Made by a program: the position numbers and the translations under genes. Shown piece after piece: positions 42,356-50,393 of a DNA stretch of 64,000 nt. The DNA is from Amycolatopsis marina (GTDB taxonomy: Bacteria; Actinomycetota; Actinomycetes; Mycobacteriales; Pseudonocardiaceae), in NCBI RefSeq assembly GCF_900111885.1, contig NZ_FOKG01000005.1, positions 124,001 to 188,000 on the forward strand, in the 5' to 3' direction. Position 1 is the first letter of the stretch. Every line of letters begins with the position of its first letter. Under the pieces are notes generated by a model, which had not been told where the DNA came from, did no database searches, and saw nothing but the letters and a program-made list of their open reading frames with translations.

Positions 42356-42985
42356 GTGACAACTTCCTCGAGCTCCAGCGCGACGACCGCAACCCGGCGC
42401 AAGCGCATGCCACGGGCCGAACGTGAGAAGCAGATGATCGAGATCGCTGAGGCCGTGTTCTCCGAACGCGGGTACGCGGCGGCGTCGATGGACGAGATCG
42501 CCGAGCGTGTGGGCGTGTCGAAGCCGATGCTCTACGAGTACTTCAACTCGAAGGAAGGTTTGCTCCTCGCCTGTATCAGGCAGTCCAGGGCGGCGTTGCG
42601 CAGCGTGACCGAGCAGGCAGTTGCTGGAGCTGAATCCGCCGAACAGGCGATGTACAAGGGGCTACATGCGTTCTTCGTCTTCATCCGCGAGCACCGCCAG
42701 GCCTGGTCCCTGCTACGCCACGAGATGGTGCTCATCGGCACATCGGCCGCGGACGAGATCGAGGCCACGCGGCAGCAGCAGACCGATCTGATCGCCGCCC
42801 TGATGAGCGGCTATTTTGAGACGTCCGCTCCGTTGCAGGTAGAGGCTGCGGCGGAGTTCGTCGTCGGCGCCTGCGAGCGGCTGGCCATCTGGTGCGAGCG
42901 GCACGAGGACGTGTCTCCCGAGGTCGTCACGGGCTACGCGATGGACATCCTCTGGGACGGGCTGCGCGCTCGCGCCATGAGCTGA
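42356..42985 (+). CDS. TetR-family transcriptional regulator
   Basis: A 209-residue repressor with an N-terminal Ser/Thr-rich lead, the helix-turn-helix MDEIAERVGVSKPMLYEYF and a TetR_C ligand domain containing IREHRQAWSLLRHEM. GTG at 42356 appears leaderless given the -10 box position. It is divergent from the Baeyer-Villiger monooxygenase and probably controls it. It is not closely related to the two TetR paralogues of the lipid locus. Confidence 0.87.
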   Translation: MTTSSSSSATTATRRKRMPRAEREKQMIEIAEAVFSERGYAAASMDEIAERVGVSKPMLYEYFNSKEGLLLACIRQSRAALRSVTEQAVAGAESAEQAMYKGLHAFFVFIREHRQAWSLLRHEMVLIGTSAADEIEATRQQQTDLIAALMSGYFETSAPLQVEAAAEFVVGACERLAIWCERHEDVSPEVVTGYAMDILWDGLRARAMS

Positions 42986-43179
42986 TCGACGGACGGTAAT
43001 CGTCTACTCTGCGTAATCTCTGACACATTGTCGTATTGCTGTGCCCCACAGTCCGATACAGAATTCAACGAGAAGACTGAATGGGTGCACACGATCGTGT
43101 GGTGCCCGTGATCGGCGTCATGACACGAGGGCGACTGGGTCTCCCCTGTGGATGACGTTGTGAATGGAGGGCTGGACCG

Positions 43180-43674
43180 ATGGCGCAGGCGATCACGGCG
43201 ATGTACGCACAGGACAACGACGACTGGTCGATCACGGTGGCCGGACTCGGCGAGGAGGTCACGGCGAGGGCGCCGGGCATCATCGCGGCACGCGACCGCG
43301 TCGACCAGCTGGTGGAGAAGCTCGTCAACGAGGACAAGGGCACCACGGTCGTGCACCTGTTGAACGGCAGCGCGCTCGAGTTCACCTCGGCGTACATGAC
43401 AGCCCGTCTCACGCGGTCTACCGCGGAGCCGCTCGCGGCGCAGCAGGCCGACGAGGCGGCCGAGCCCGAAGCGGCCGAGGTTCCGGCCCAGGCCAGGACG
43501 GAGAACGGCGGGCCAGAGGCGGAAACCACCACGAAGCCCAGCAAGCCCGTCGTCCCGACGAAGGAACTGGCCAAGAGCCCCGAAGCGACAGGCACGCAGG
43601 CAGGCAAGAACGCGAAGGCCAACCCCAAGGGCAAGAGCGGTCAGCGGGACAGCCGTCGAAAGGTCGCTCGCTGA
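43180..43674 (+). CDS. Hypothetical protein, HicB-like N-terminal region
   Basis: A 164-residue protein. The first 75 residues (QDNDDWSITVAGLGEEVTAR, then IIAARDRVDQLVEKLV) resemble the small beta-alpha-beta fold of HicB antitoxins and are common in Pseudonocardiaceae; the rest is an Ala/Glu/Pro-rich low-complexity tail ending in a basic cluster. There is no HicA-like toxin next to it, so a toxin-antitoxin role is not supported. The ATG follows GGAGG. Confidence 0.55.
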   Translation: MAQAITAMYAQDNDDWSITVAGLGEEVTARAPGIIAARDRVDQLVEKLVNEDKGTTVVHLLNGSALEFTSAYMTARLTRSTAEPLAAQQADEAAEPEAAEVPAQARTENGGPEAETTTKPSKPVVPTKELAKSPEATGTQAGKNAKANPKGKSGQRDSRRKVAR

Positions 43675-43713
43675 GCCGTCGTCCCATTGCCCTTCCAGCG
43701 AACCGCCGGCGGG

Positions 43714-43935
43714 TCAGCGCAGGAGCTTGCGCACCAGCAGCAGCCCGATCAGCACACCCGCGCCGATCAGCGGGTACTTGACCTTCGGCTGATCAAGGGT
43801 GGTCTGCAGACTGGACTTCGCGTTGTCGGCAAGCCGCTTGGGGCTCGCCTTCGTGCCGAGCTCGTCCAGCGTGGACGCCAGCGCGTCCCTGGCCTTCTCG
43901 ATCTCACGCTCGATGGTGTCCGGATCGCGGGCCAC
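43714..43935 (-). CDS. DUF3618 family small membrane protein
   Basis: A 73-residue protein beginning ARDPDTIEREIEKARDALAS after the GTG, the hallmark of DUF3618, with a C-terminal membrane helix (YPLIGAGVLIGLLLVRKLL). It is thought to belong to the group of envelope-stress-linked small actinobacterial proteins, but its role is unknown. The GTG at 43935 follows GAGGAGG; the long frame above it (to 44547) crosses the tRNA gene and is not real. Confidence 0.75.
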   Translation of the reverse strand: MARDPDTIEREIEKARDALASTLDELGTKASPKRLADNAKSSLQTTLDQPKVKYPLIGAGVLIGLLLVRKLLR

Positions 43936-44072
43936 GTGTCCTCCTCGCCAGGCATGCCCTCGCAGGCTGCGCGGTTGCGGCTTCAGGCAGCCAACCGTAA
44001 AGGACGTCGCCTCGTCCGGTCGCGCGGGCACGCCGAAAGGCACTGCGCCGGTCACGCTAAGCTCATCCTCGC

Positions 44073-44146
44073 GGGCCCGTAGCCCAATTGGCAGAGGCAC
44101 ATGGTTTAGGTCCATGCCAGTGAGGGTTCGAGTCCCTCCGGGCCCA
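44073..44146 (+). tRNA. tRNA with UAG anticodon (Leu codon family), class I shape
   Basis: The acceptor stem is GGGCCCG/CGGGCCC, the anticodon stem CATGG/CCATG with loop TTTAGGT (anticodon TAG at 44107-44109), and the T arm GAGGG-TTCGAGT-CCCTC. The variable loop has only five bases (CCAGT) and the discriminator is A. Anticodon UAG reads the leucine codon CUA, but bacterial tRNA-Leu normally has a long variable arm, so this is atypical. The D stem is imperfect (three clear pairs). CCA is not encoded (CCG follows). Confidence 0.8.
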
Positions 44147-44210
44147 CCGACGTAGTCATTGTGCGAATCACACCTATGCACGACAGGGTGTGAGCGCTCA
44201 GCACGACCAC

Positions 44211-44815
44211 GACCGTCGTGCCCGCGCGAACGCCCCGAGCCGATGCGGTCGAACAGGCCGTACATCATCTTGGCCTCGTACACCCAGTCCAGCGTGAGGC
44301 CGTGCCGCGACTCGAAATCATGGATGAAGGCGTTCAGCCCGGGCTTACGCTTCGCGTAGCCGCCGAAGTGGAAGTCGTGGTCGGGCGTCCAGTTGCCGGT
44401 CTCCGCGCCGAACCCTTCACGCTGAAGCCGCCGCAGCTCGTCGTCGAGGAACTGGCCCCCTTGAGTACGGCGAACCCGAGAGCGCGTTGGCGTCCGGCGA
44501 GCCCGGCAGCGATCCCGGCCACGGTGCCGCCGCTGCCGGTGGCACAACAGACGACGTCGAAATCGATCTCGATCTCGCCGGGAAGCTCGGCGCAGCCGCG
44601 CACGCCCGGTCCGTTGCTGCCGCCCTTAGGTCAGCGTCATTCCCCGGTCAACGGCGTAGGCCAGCGACTCGTTCAGCGGCAGATGCTCCTCGCCCCGAAT
44701 CACGTCTTCCCGTTTGAGGTAGACCCGCACCTCGTGCTCGTCCAGACGGACATCGCACAGCTCCACCAGCGGCGACGGCAACAAGACAGCCGGCCGCTCC
44801 GCCGCTCCCCCACCA
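44211..44815 (-). pseudogene. Degraded ACC deaminase / D-cysteine desulfhydrase (PLP enzyme)
   Basis: Pieces of one fold-type II PLP enzyme are recognisable in order but in different frames. They are SPLVELCDVRLDEHEVRVYLKRED, then IRGEEHLPLNESLAYAVDRGMTL, then PKGGSNGPGVRGCAELPGEI and CCATGSGGTVAGIAAGLAG, and last FLDDELRRLQREGFGAETGNW and LDWVYEAKMMYGLFDRIGSG. The segment between KRED and IRGEEH, which normally carries the catalytic PLP lysine (GNKWRKLKYN), is deleted. A second deletion and at least two frameshifts follow, so it cannot be functional. It sits at the end of the NRPS cluster, downstream of the methyltransferase. Confidence 0.78.
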
Positions 44816-44819
44816 GGCC

Positions 44820-45518
44820 TCAGCCGACGCGCGTACCGGCGGCGAGAATGAACGGGATGGCGACGAACACCCGGTCGTCGCGTGCCCTGGCGGCCTGCTC
44901 CTCGAACCAGGCCCCTTCTCCGCCGATGTTGGCGAGCATCGGCAGGCACGAGGCGTCTGTCCAGACGATCGTGTGGACCTCGACGGTGACATCGGTGAAC
45001 CCGTTGTCCAGCAGGAGGTTCCGCTGTCGGCGGGAGATCCATCGATGGGTCACGCCGTCCGCGCGAGCGCGAACGAGCGCGCGGGTGTGTCGGGGATCAT
45101 CGGAGTCGATCATGTACGCGTCCCAGTCCTGACTGACGAGCACCGCGCGGCCGCCCCCGGCCAGGACCCGGCTTGCCTCGATGACGGCCCGCTCGGGCTC
45201 GTCGAGGTCGTGCAGGACCTTCTCGGCGCGGTAACCGGTGACCGAGCCGTCGTCGAGCGGCAACGCGGTGGCGTCGGCGACGTGGAACTCACTGGCGGGC
45301 CAGCGCTCGATGGCGACCTCGATCATGTCAGGGTCCGCGTCGACGCCGATGGCCCGAACCCCACGGGCGGCCAACTCGCCGACCGCCCGCCCGCTCCCGC
45401 AGCCGACGTCGACCACGGTGTCACCGAGCGCTTGGTAGGTCCGTTCTCGCAGACTACGAGCCTGGGACAGGTCGTCAAAGGCATCAAGGAGAGTGAGCAT
45501 CGTCGACATGGCCGTCAT
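44820..45518 (-). CDS. SAM-dependent methyltransferase (class I)
   Basis: A 232-residue class I methyltransferase. VVDVGCGSGRAVGEL is SAM motif I (about residues 35-49), VDADPDM follows as the acidic ribose contact, and FHVADATALPLDDGS is motif II. It resembles UbiE/biotin-type small-molecule methylases. ATG 45518 overlaps the end of the MFS gene by 35 bases; in-frame ATGs at 45509 and 45500 are alternatives. As the last intact gene of the NRPS unit it may methylate the product, or a free amino acid precursor (inference). Confidence 0.83.
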   Translation of the reverse strand: MTAMSTMLTLLDAFDDLSQARSLRERTYQALGDTVVDVGCGSGRAVGELAARGVRAIGVDADPDMIEVAIERWPASEFHVADATALPLDDGSVTGYRAEKVLHDLDEPERAVIEASRVLAGGGRAVLVSQDWDAYMIDSDDPRHTRALVRARADGVTHRWISRRQRNLLLDNGFTDVTVEVHTIVWTDASCLPMLANIGGEGAWFEEQAARARDDRVFVAIPFILAAGTRVG

Positions 45519-46860
45519 TGTGCTCTCTCACCCCCGGAGCCGGTGGTTCCGCACCCGAGGAAATTCGCGTCTCCATGTCGGCGGCGACCGTGCGTGAATA
45601 GACCCGGAGAAAGGGTACGACGACGGTCAGCGCGATCAGAGCGAACACCGCGAACGCGGCCTTGACCCCGACCCATTCCGCCAGCAACCCGGCGACGAAG
45701 GCGCCGACTGGCACCGAACCCCACCCGAACAGCCTTGCGGCCGCGCTGTACCGCCCCATCATCGACGCGTTGACCAGTGTCTGGCTGACCGTCCGGGAGT
45801 TGACCACCCACAACCCGCTGCCCAGGCCACCGAGGAACGCGCCGAGCGCGACCACCCACACGTTCGTGCTGATCGCGGGGAAAGCGACCAGGGCGCCGGT
45901 AAGGAAGATGTTGCCGAACATCACCCGCCGCCGTCCGAAGAGCCGGTTGCAGTGGGACACCAGCACCGCTCCGCAGGTTCCGCCCGCTCCGAGCGCGCCC
46001 ACCAGCAGGCCGTAGGCAGCGGTGCTCAAGCCCATGGTCGTGGTGGCGTACAACGGCATCAACGCCAGCCAGGCTCCCCACAACGAACAGAGCACGCCGA
46101 CCAGCAGGGTCATCACGCGCAGAACGCGCTGTTCCCACAGGTACCGCAGGCCCTCGACGATCTGCGCGTGGATCGCGGGCCGGGCCGCCGCGACCCCGGC
46201 AGGGGCCGTGGTCTGGACCGCCCGGAACCGGCCGACCAGGAATACCAGCGTGGCCGCGGTGATCGCGTAGGTGATCGCGGAGGTGCCCAGCACTATTCCC
46301 GCGCCGGCGGCTACCAGCAGACCGCCCAGGAACGGCCCGAGGAATTCGTTGCAAACCGTTTCCGATCCGGTCAGCCAGGAGTTCGCGCGTTCCCGTTTCG
46401 GTGCGGCCACCAGCGAGGGCAGCAGGGCAGCCGCGGAGGTCAGTGCGATCACCTCGGCGACACCGAGGATCACGCCGCCGGCGTAGATCATCGCCAGGTT
46501 CAGCGTGCCGGCCAGCGCCGCCGCCAGGAAACCGCCCACCACCGCGACCCGGACGGCATTGGCCAACCACAACAGTTTCCGCCGATCCCCTCGGTCCACC
46601 AGGACGCCGACGTGCAACGCCGTGAACAGCCACGGCAACGTCAGGGTGGTCAGCACTCCGGAGATCAAGGCTGGTGAGTTGGTCAGCGAGGTGGCGATCA
46701 GCGGTAGTGCGACCTTGAGCATGCCGTCGGCGAGATTGGTGGCCGCGGTGAAGAGCACCAGCACCGCGGTGTTCCGCCCGCTGGAATCGGTTCGGGCGGT
46801 GGCGGGGGTGGCGGCATCCGCGCCTCGCGCCTCCACCGCAGCTTGTGCCGCTTCCGTCAT
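45484..46860 (-). CDS. MFS transporter, probable exporter of the NRPS product
   Basis: A 458-residue major facilitator with about 12 spans. Motif A appears as GVLVDRGDRRKLLW, and the order of helices resembles MFS_3/enterobactin-type exporters. ATG 46860 follows a GGGAAGGGA ribosome-binding site; the frame above it is a shadow of the aminotransferase. It lies 47 bases downstream of the aminotransferase and overlaps the methyltransferase, which places it in the NRPS operon and suggests export or self-resistance. Confidence 0.86.
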   Translation of the reverse strand: MTEAAQAAVEARGADAATPATARTDSSGRNTAVLVLFTAATNLADGMLKVALPLIATSLTNSPALISGVLTTLTLPWLFTALHVGVLVDRGDRRKLLWLANAVRVAVVGGFLAAALAGTLNLAMIYAGGVILGVAEVIALTSAAALLPSLVAAPKRERANSWLTGSETVCNEFLGPFLGGLLVAAGAGIVLGTSAITYAITAATLVFLVGRFRAVQTTAPAGVAAARPAIHAQIVEGLRYLWEQRVLRVMTLLVGVLCSLWGAWLALMPLYATTTMGLSTAAYGLLVGALGAGGTCGAVLVSHCNRLFGRRRVMFGNIFLTGALVAFPAISTNVWVVALGAFLGGLGSGLWVVNSRTVSQTLVNASMMGRYSAAARLFGWGSVPVGAFVAGLLAEWVGVKAAFAVFALIALTVVVPFLRVYSRTVAADMETRISSGAEPPAPGVREHNDGHVDDAHSP

Positions 46861-46907
46861 GACGCTTCCCTTCCCACGGAGCTGGTTTCGACCCGCGATG
46901 ACACGCC

Positions 46908-48074
46908 TTATCCGCCGGAACTCTCGATGAGCCTGCCGATCGCGTCGAGGCCGCGCCGGATCCGTTCGGGTGTTTCGGTCCCGACCGAGATACGAATGTG
47001 GCGGTCGCAGGAGTCGCCGTACGCGATCCCGGGAACCACACTGACCCCGGATTCCCGCAGCAGGCGCTCGGCGAATTCGTCCGACCCCAGCGCCGAACGT
47101 CCCAGCGAGGCGAACAGGTAGAAGGTCGCCTCGCCGGGCAGCACCTCGATTCCCCGTGCGGCCAGCCAGCCCGCCACCTCGTTCCGTGTCGCGACCACGT
47201 GCTGGATCTGTGGCCTGGTGCGCTCGATGAGCGAGTCGAAGTGGTCGGCGAGGTAGCGCATCAACGGTGTCGGCGCGCAGGTGATCAGGTGCTGGTTGAC
47301 CTTCAGGATCTGCTCGACCAGGGCCTGATGGGCGATGACGTAGCCGACTCGCCACCCGGAAATGCCGTAGTTCTTGGACATCGAGTTGACCGTCATGGTG
47401 TGCCGCTTGTCCGGATCGGCGGCACCACAGCTGACGAAGCGGGTGCCGGGCGCGACGAATTCGTTGTACGCCTCGTCCACCACCAGCAGCAGGCCGTGCC
47501 GGTCGGCCAGTTCGTGCAGGAACTCCAGTTCGGCCGCCGTGTAGACCCGGCCGCTCGGATTGTTCGGGTTGTTGATGATGATCGCCCGGGTGCGCCCGGT
47601 GAGATACCTGGCCAGCTCGAAGATCTCGACATCGTGCGGCACCATGACCGGCATGCCGCCGCAGAGCCGGACCTGCGTGGGGTAGCTCAGCCAGAACGGC
47701 TCGAGCACGACGACCTCGTCGCCGGGCTCCACGGTCGCGAGCAACGCCAGGTAGATCGCCACCTTCGAACCGGCGGTGATCAGGATTTCGTGGTCGGGGT
47801 CGACGGGCAGCCCGAACTGGTCCCCGTAGTACTTGGCCAGCTGCCTGCGCAGTTCCGGCAGACCTCGGGAATGTGCGTAATGGTGCAGCTCGCCCGGGTC
47901 GATACCACCGAAGTCCGGGGCAGGTACGTCGAAGTACGACTCACCGAGGGAAAGCGTGATGATGTCGTGGCCGGTCGCCTTGAGGTCGTAGACCAGGTTG
48001 TTGTACTTGATCGAGATCGCCTGGTCGACCGACTCCATCAGCGCGCTGTGCCGCAGTGAGCTCGTGCCGTCCAT
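46908..48074 (-). CDS. PLP-dependent aminotransferase, class I/II
   Basis: A 388-residue fold-type I aminotransferase. IINNPNNPSGRVY, VVDEAYNEF and SMSKNYGISGWRVGY (with the PLP lysine) are all present, as in aspartate/aromatic aminotransferases. It starts in the stop codon of proA (TGATG). Its context suggests that it makes or modifies a nonproteinogenic amino acid for the NRPS, perhaps from glutamate semialdehyde-derived material (inference); ornithine aminotransferases belong to another class. Confidence 0.88.
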   Translation of the reverse strand: MDGTSSLRHSALMESVDQAISIKYNNLVYDLKATGHDIITLSLGESYFDVPAPDFGGIDPGELHHYAHSRGLPELRRQLAKYYGDQFGLPVDPDHEILITAGSKVAIYLALLATVEPGDEVVVLEPFWLSYPTQVRLCGGMPVMVPHDVEIFELARYLTGRTRAIIINNPNNPSGRVYTAAELEFLHELADRHGLLLVVDEAYNEFVAPGTRFVSCGAADPDKRHTMTVNSMSKNYGISGWRVGYVIAHQALVEQILKVNQHLITCAPTPLMRYLADHFDSLIERTRPQIQHVVATRNEVAGWLAARGIEVLPGEATFYLFASLGRSALGSDEFAERLLRESGVSVVPGIAYGDSCDRHIRISVGTETPERIRRGLDAIGRLIESSGG

Positions 48075-49327
48075 CAGGCCACCTTCCTGGTCTGTCCGGT
48101 ACCCCAGACCACGTTCTTCGCGGTCATCAGCGAGGTCAGGCCCATCGGGCCCCGCGCGTGCAGCTTCTGGGTGGAGACCCCGATCTCGACGCCATAGCCG
48201 AACTCACCGCCGTCGGAATAGCGGGGAGAGGCGTTGACGAACACGCTGCCGGAGTCGACCTCGCGCGCGAACCGGTTCGCCACATCGATGTCCTGGGCCA
48301 CGATGCCCTCCGCGTTCCCGGTCCCCCACTGCCGGATGTGCGCGATCGCCTCGTCCACATCGGACACGACCCGGACCGCGAGAACGAGGTCCAGGTACTC
48401 CGTCGCCCAGTCCTCGGCCGTGGCGGCCACTGCTTTCGGCCACGCCTCGCACACCTCGGCGCAGCCCCGGACCTCGACCCCGGCCCCGGCCAGCTCGTCC
48501 AGCGCCTGCGGCAGCCAGCCCGATACCAGATCCTTGTGCACCAGCAGGGTTTCGATCGCGTTGCACACGCTCGGCCGAGACGTCTTCGCGTTGACCACGA
48601 CCTCGGTGGCCATCTCCCGCCGCGCGGTGCCGTCGACGTAGAGGTGGCAGTTGCCCGCGCCGTCGATCACCGTCGGCACGGTCGCGTTCCGTTCCACCGA
48701 GGCGATGAGGTCCGGGCCACCTCTCGGCACCAGCAGGTCGATGTGGCCCTTGGCGCGCATCAGTTCCAGCGCGGCTTCCCGAGAAGGGTCTTCGACCAGT
48801 TGCACGACCGCGGCCGGCACACCGGGGTGCGCCGCGATCGCGGCGTGCAGCGCCGCCATGATGGCGCGGTTGGTACGCATCGCGGTGGATGATCCGCGCA
48901 GCACGGCGCAGTTGCCCGATTTCAGGCACAATGCGGCCACCTCGGCCGTGACGTTCGGGCGTGCCTCGTAGATCACCGCGATGACGCCCAGCGGTTCCAG
49001 CACCCGTTCGATGCGCAGGCCATTCGGCCGTGTCCAGCCCTCCACCACCCGCCCCGACGGATCGGGCAGGTCGATGATCGTCCGGATGGCGGCGGTCAGC
49101 CCGGCCGCACGCCGCTCGGTCAAGGTCAGCCGGTCCACCAGCGTCGCCGAGGTGCCCGCCGCGCGAGCCGCGGCGACGTCCTCGGCGTTGGCCTCGAGGA
49201 TCGCGTCCAGCCGCGTTTCGATGGCCTCCACCATGTCCCGCAGCAGTTCGTTCTTCTTCTCCGTGGTCAGCTGCTTGATCACGGCCGAAGCCGCGACCGC
49301 GTCCTGACACAGTTCCAGCACAGTCAC
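48074..49327 (-). CDS. proA: Glutamate-5-semialdehyde dehydrogenase (ProA)
   Basis: A 417-residue aldehyde-dehydrogenase-fold enzyme reducing gamma-glutamyl phosphate to glutamate 5-semialdehyde, which cyclises to pyrroline-5-carboxylate. The catalytic cysteine is in RPSVCNAIETLLVH, and length equals that of E. coli ProA. GTG 49327 lies two bases from the proB stop and follows GGGAAGGAC; the longer frame to 49429 is inside proB. It forms a coupled pair with ProB inside the NRPS operon, which suggests a dedicated supply of P5C or proline. Confidence 0.92.
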   Translation of the reverse strand: MTVLELCQDAVAASAVIKQLTTEKKNELLRDMVEAIETRLDAILEANAEDVAAARAAGTSATLVDRLTLTERRAAGLTAAIRTIIDLPDPSGRVVEGWTRPNGLRIERVLEPLGVIAVIYEARPNVTAEVAALCLKSGNCAVLRGSSTAMRTNRAIMAALHAAIAAHPGVPAAVVQLVEDPSREAALELMRAKGHIDLLVPRGGPDLIASVERNATVPTVIDGAGNCHLYVDGTARREMATEVVVNAKTSRPSVCNAIETLLVHKDLVSGWLPQALDELAGAGVEVRGCAEVCEAWPKAVAATAEDWATEYLDLVLAVRVVSDVDEAIAHIRQWGTGNAEGIVAQDIDVANRFAREVDSGSVFVNASPRYSDGGEFGYGVEIGVSTQKLHARGPMGLTSLMTAKNVVWGTGQTRKVA

Positions 49328-49328
49328 G

Positions 49329-50393
49329 TCAGTCCTTCCCGATGCGTACGTAGTCGGAATCGACGAGCAGGGCGGTGCCCGGTGCACAGCCGAACTCGAC
49401 GGTCTCGGCGGCGAAACGAATGCCGCCACGGGCGAGTAGGCGCTGATCCGGCCCGGTCAGGTCCACCACGTCGCCTGCGCGGAACCGGCCGCGCGCTGTG
49501 GTGATCTGCACACGGCGCAACGGTTGCCGGTGCTCGATGGCCAACTGCCCGGCCGAGCCGCAGGTGATCGCGCCCCGCGGTGGGGTGCGGAAAGCGCGCC
49601 ACAGCCGGCCGGCCGACGGCGGCCTTCCGCGGATCGGACGCGGCGCGAAGTCGGTGCCCACGTCGACACCGCGGTGGGCGTCGATGAGCACGGCTGGGTC
49701 AGCGGTGTCGGCGATGACGGTGCGCACTCCCGAATAGGTGGCTATCCAGCACGCGGCCAGCTTCATCTGCATGCCGCCGGTGCCCCCGTCGCTCAGCGAG
49801 TCCCCCGCCATGGCTTCGATCTCCGGATTCAGCGCGGGCACGTGGCCGATCCGGCGCGCGGCCGAGGCCAGCAGCGGGTTGCCGTCGTAGAGTCCGGGAA
49901 CGTTGGTCAGCAGCAGCAGAAGCTCCGCTTGGAGGAAACCCGCGAGCAGCGCGGCGAGCACGTCGTTGTTGCGGACTCCGAGCGCGTCGTTCTCGTTGAC
50001 GATCGGCAGAAAACCGTGCCGGTGCATCTCGTCGAACAAGGCCCGCACCCGAGGGCCCCGGCCCGGCTCGATCAGGTCGTGCGGGGTGAGCAGCACCTGC
50101 CCCGTCGCCAGGCCGCTGGCGGCGAAGCGCTCCCGCAGCGCCGGGTAGAGCACGCCCTGTCCCAGTGCGGCGGCCACCTGCTGGGCGGCGTCGTCGCCGG
50201 ACCGCGCGACGGCCGGATACGCGGTACGGCCCACGGCGATCGCGCCGGAGGCCACCAGCACCGGCGCCAGGCCGGCCGCGATCCCACGATGGATCGCCTC
50301 GCAAAGCCGGTCGAGGCGCTGCGGATCGACGCGGCCGTCGGCGATCAGGGAGCTGGTGCCGATTTTCAGCACCACCCGCTTGCCGGTGTTCAC
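49329..50393 (-). CDS. proB: Glutamate 5-kinase (ProB)
   Basis: A 354-residue kinase with an amino-acid-kinase domain (VVLKIGTSSLI, VASGAIAVGR, IVNENDAL, SDGGTGGMQMKL) and a C-terminal PUA-like domain (RGRFRAGDVVDLTG). It phosphorylates glutamate for ProA. GTG 50393 overlaps the preceding NRPS stop as GTGA, so it is translationally coupled to peptide assembly. The sequence is somewhat divergent from housekeeping ProB enzymes, in line with a secondary-metabolism copy (inference), which might be insensitive to proline. Confidence 0.9.
   Translation of the reverse strand: MNTGKRVVLKIGTSSLIADGRVDPQRLDRLCEAIHRGIAAGLAPVLVASGAIAVGRTAYPAVARSGDDAAQQVAAALGQGVLYPALRERFAASGLATGQVLLTPHDLIEPGRGPRVRALFDEMHRHGFLPIVNENDALGVRNNDVLAALLAGFLQAELLLLLTNVPGLYDGNPLLASAARRIGHVPALNPEIEAMAGDSLSDGGTGGMQMKLAACWIATYSGVRTVIADTADPAVLIDAHRGVDVGTDFAPRPIRGRPPSAGRLWRAFRTPPRGAITCGSAGQLAIEHRQPLRRVQITTARGRFRAGDVVDLTGPDQRLLARGGIRFAAETVEFGCAPGTALLVDSDYVRIGKD

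Noticed and set aside
43180-43674. Toxin-antitoxin locus
   Set aside because: No HicA-like or other toxin gene adjoins the HicB-like protein.
43714-44547. 277-residue minus-strand ORF crossing the tRNA
   Set aside because: It joins DUF3618, the antisense of the tRNA and a fragment of the PLP pseudogene; only the DUF3618 part from GTG 43935 has a ribosome-binding site and a family match.
45515-47041. 508-residue minus-strand ORF
   Set aside because: Out-of-frame shadow of the MFS transporter on the same strand; Arg-rich, no family features.
48074-50393. ProB-ProA as the housekeeping proline pathway
   Set aside because: The pair is embedded by overlaps in the NRPS operon, so a dedicated role is more likely; a second proBA copy elsewhere would settle it and cannot be checked here.
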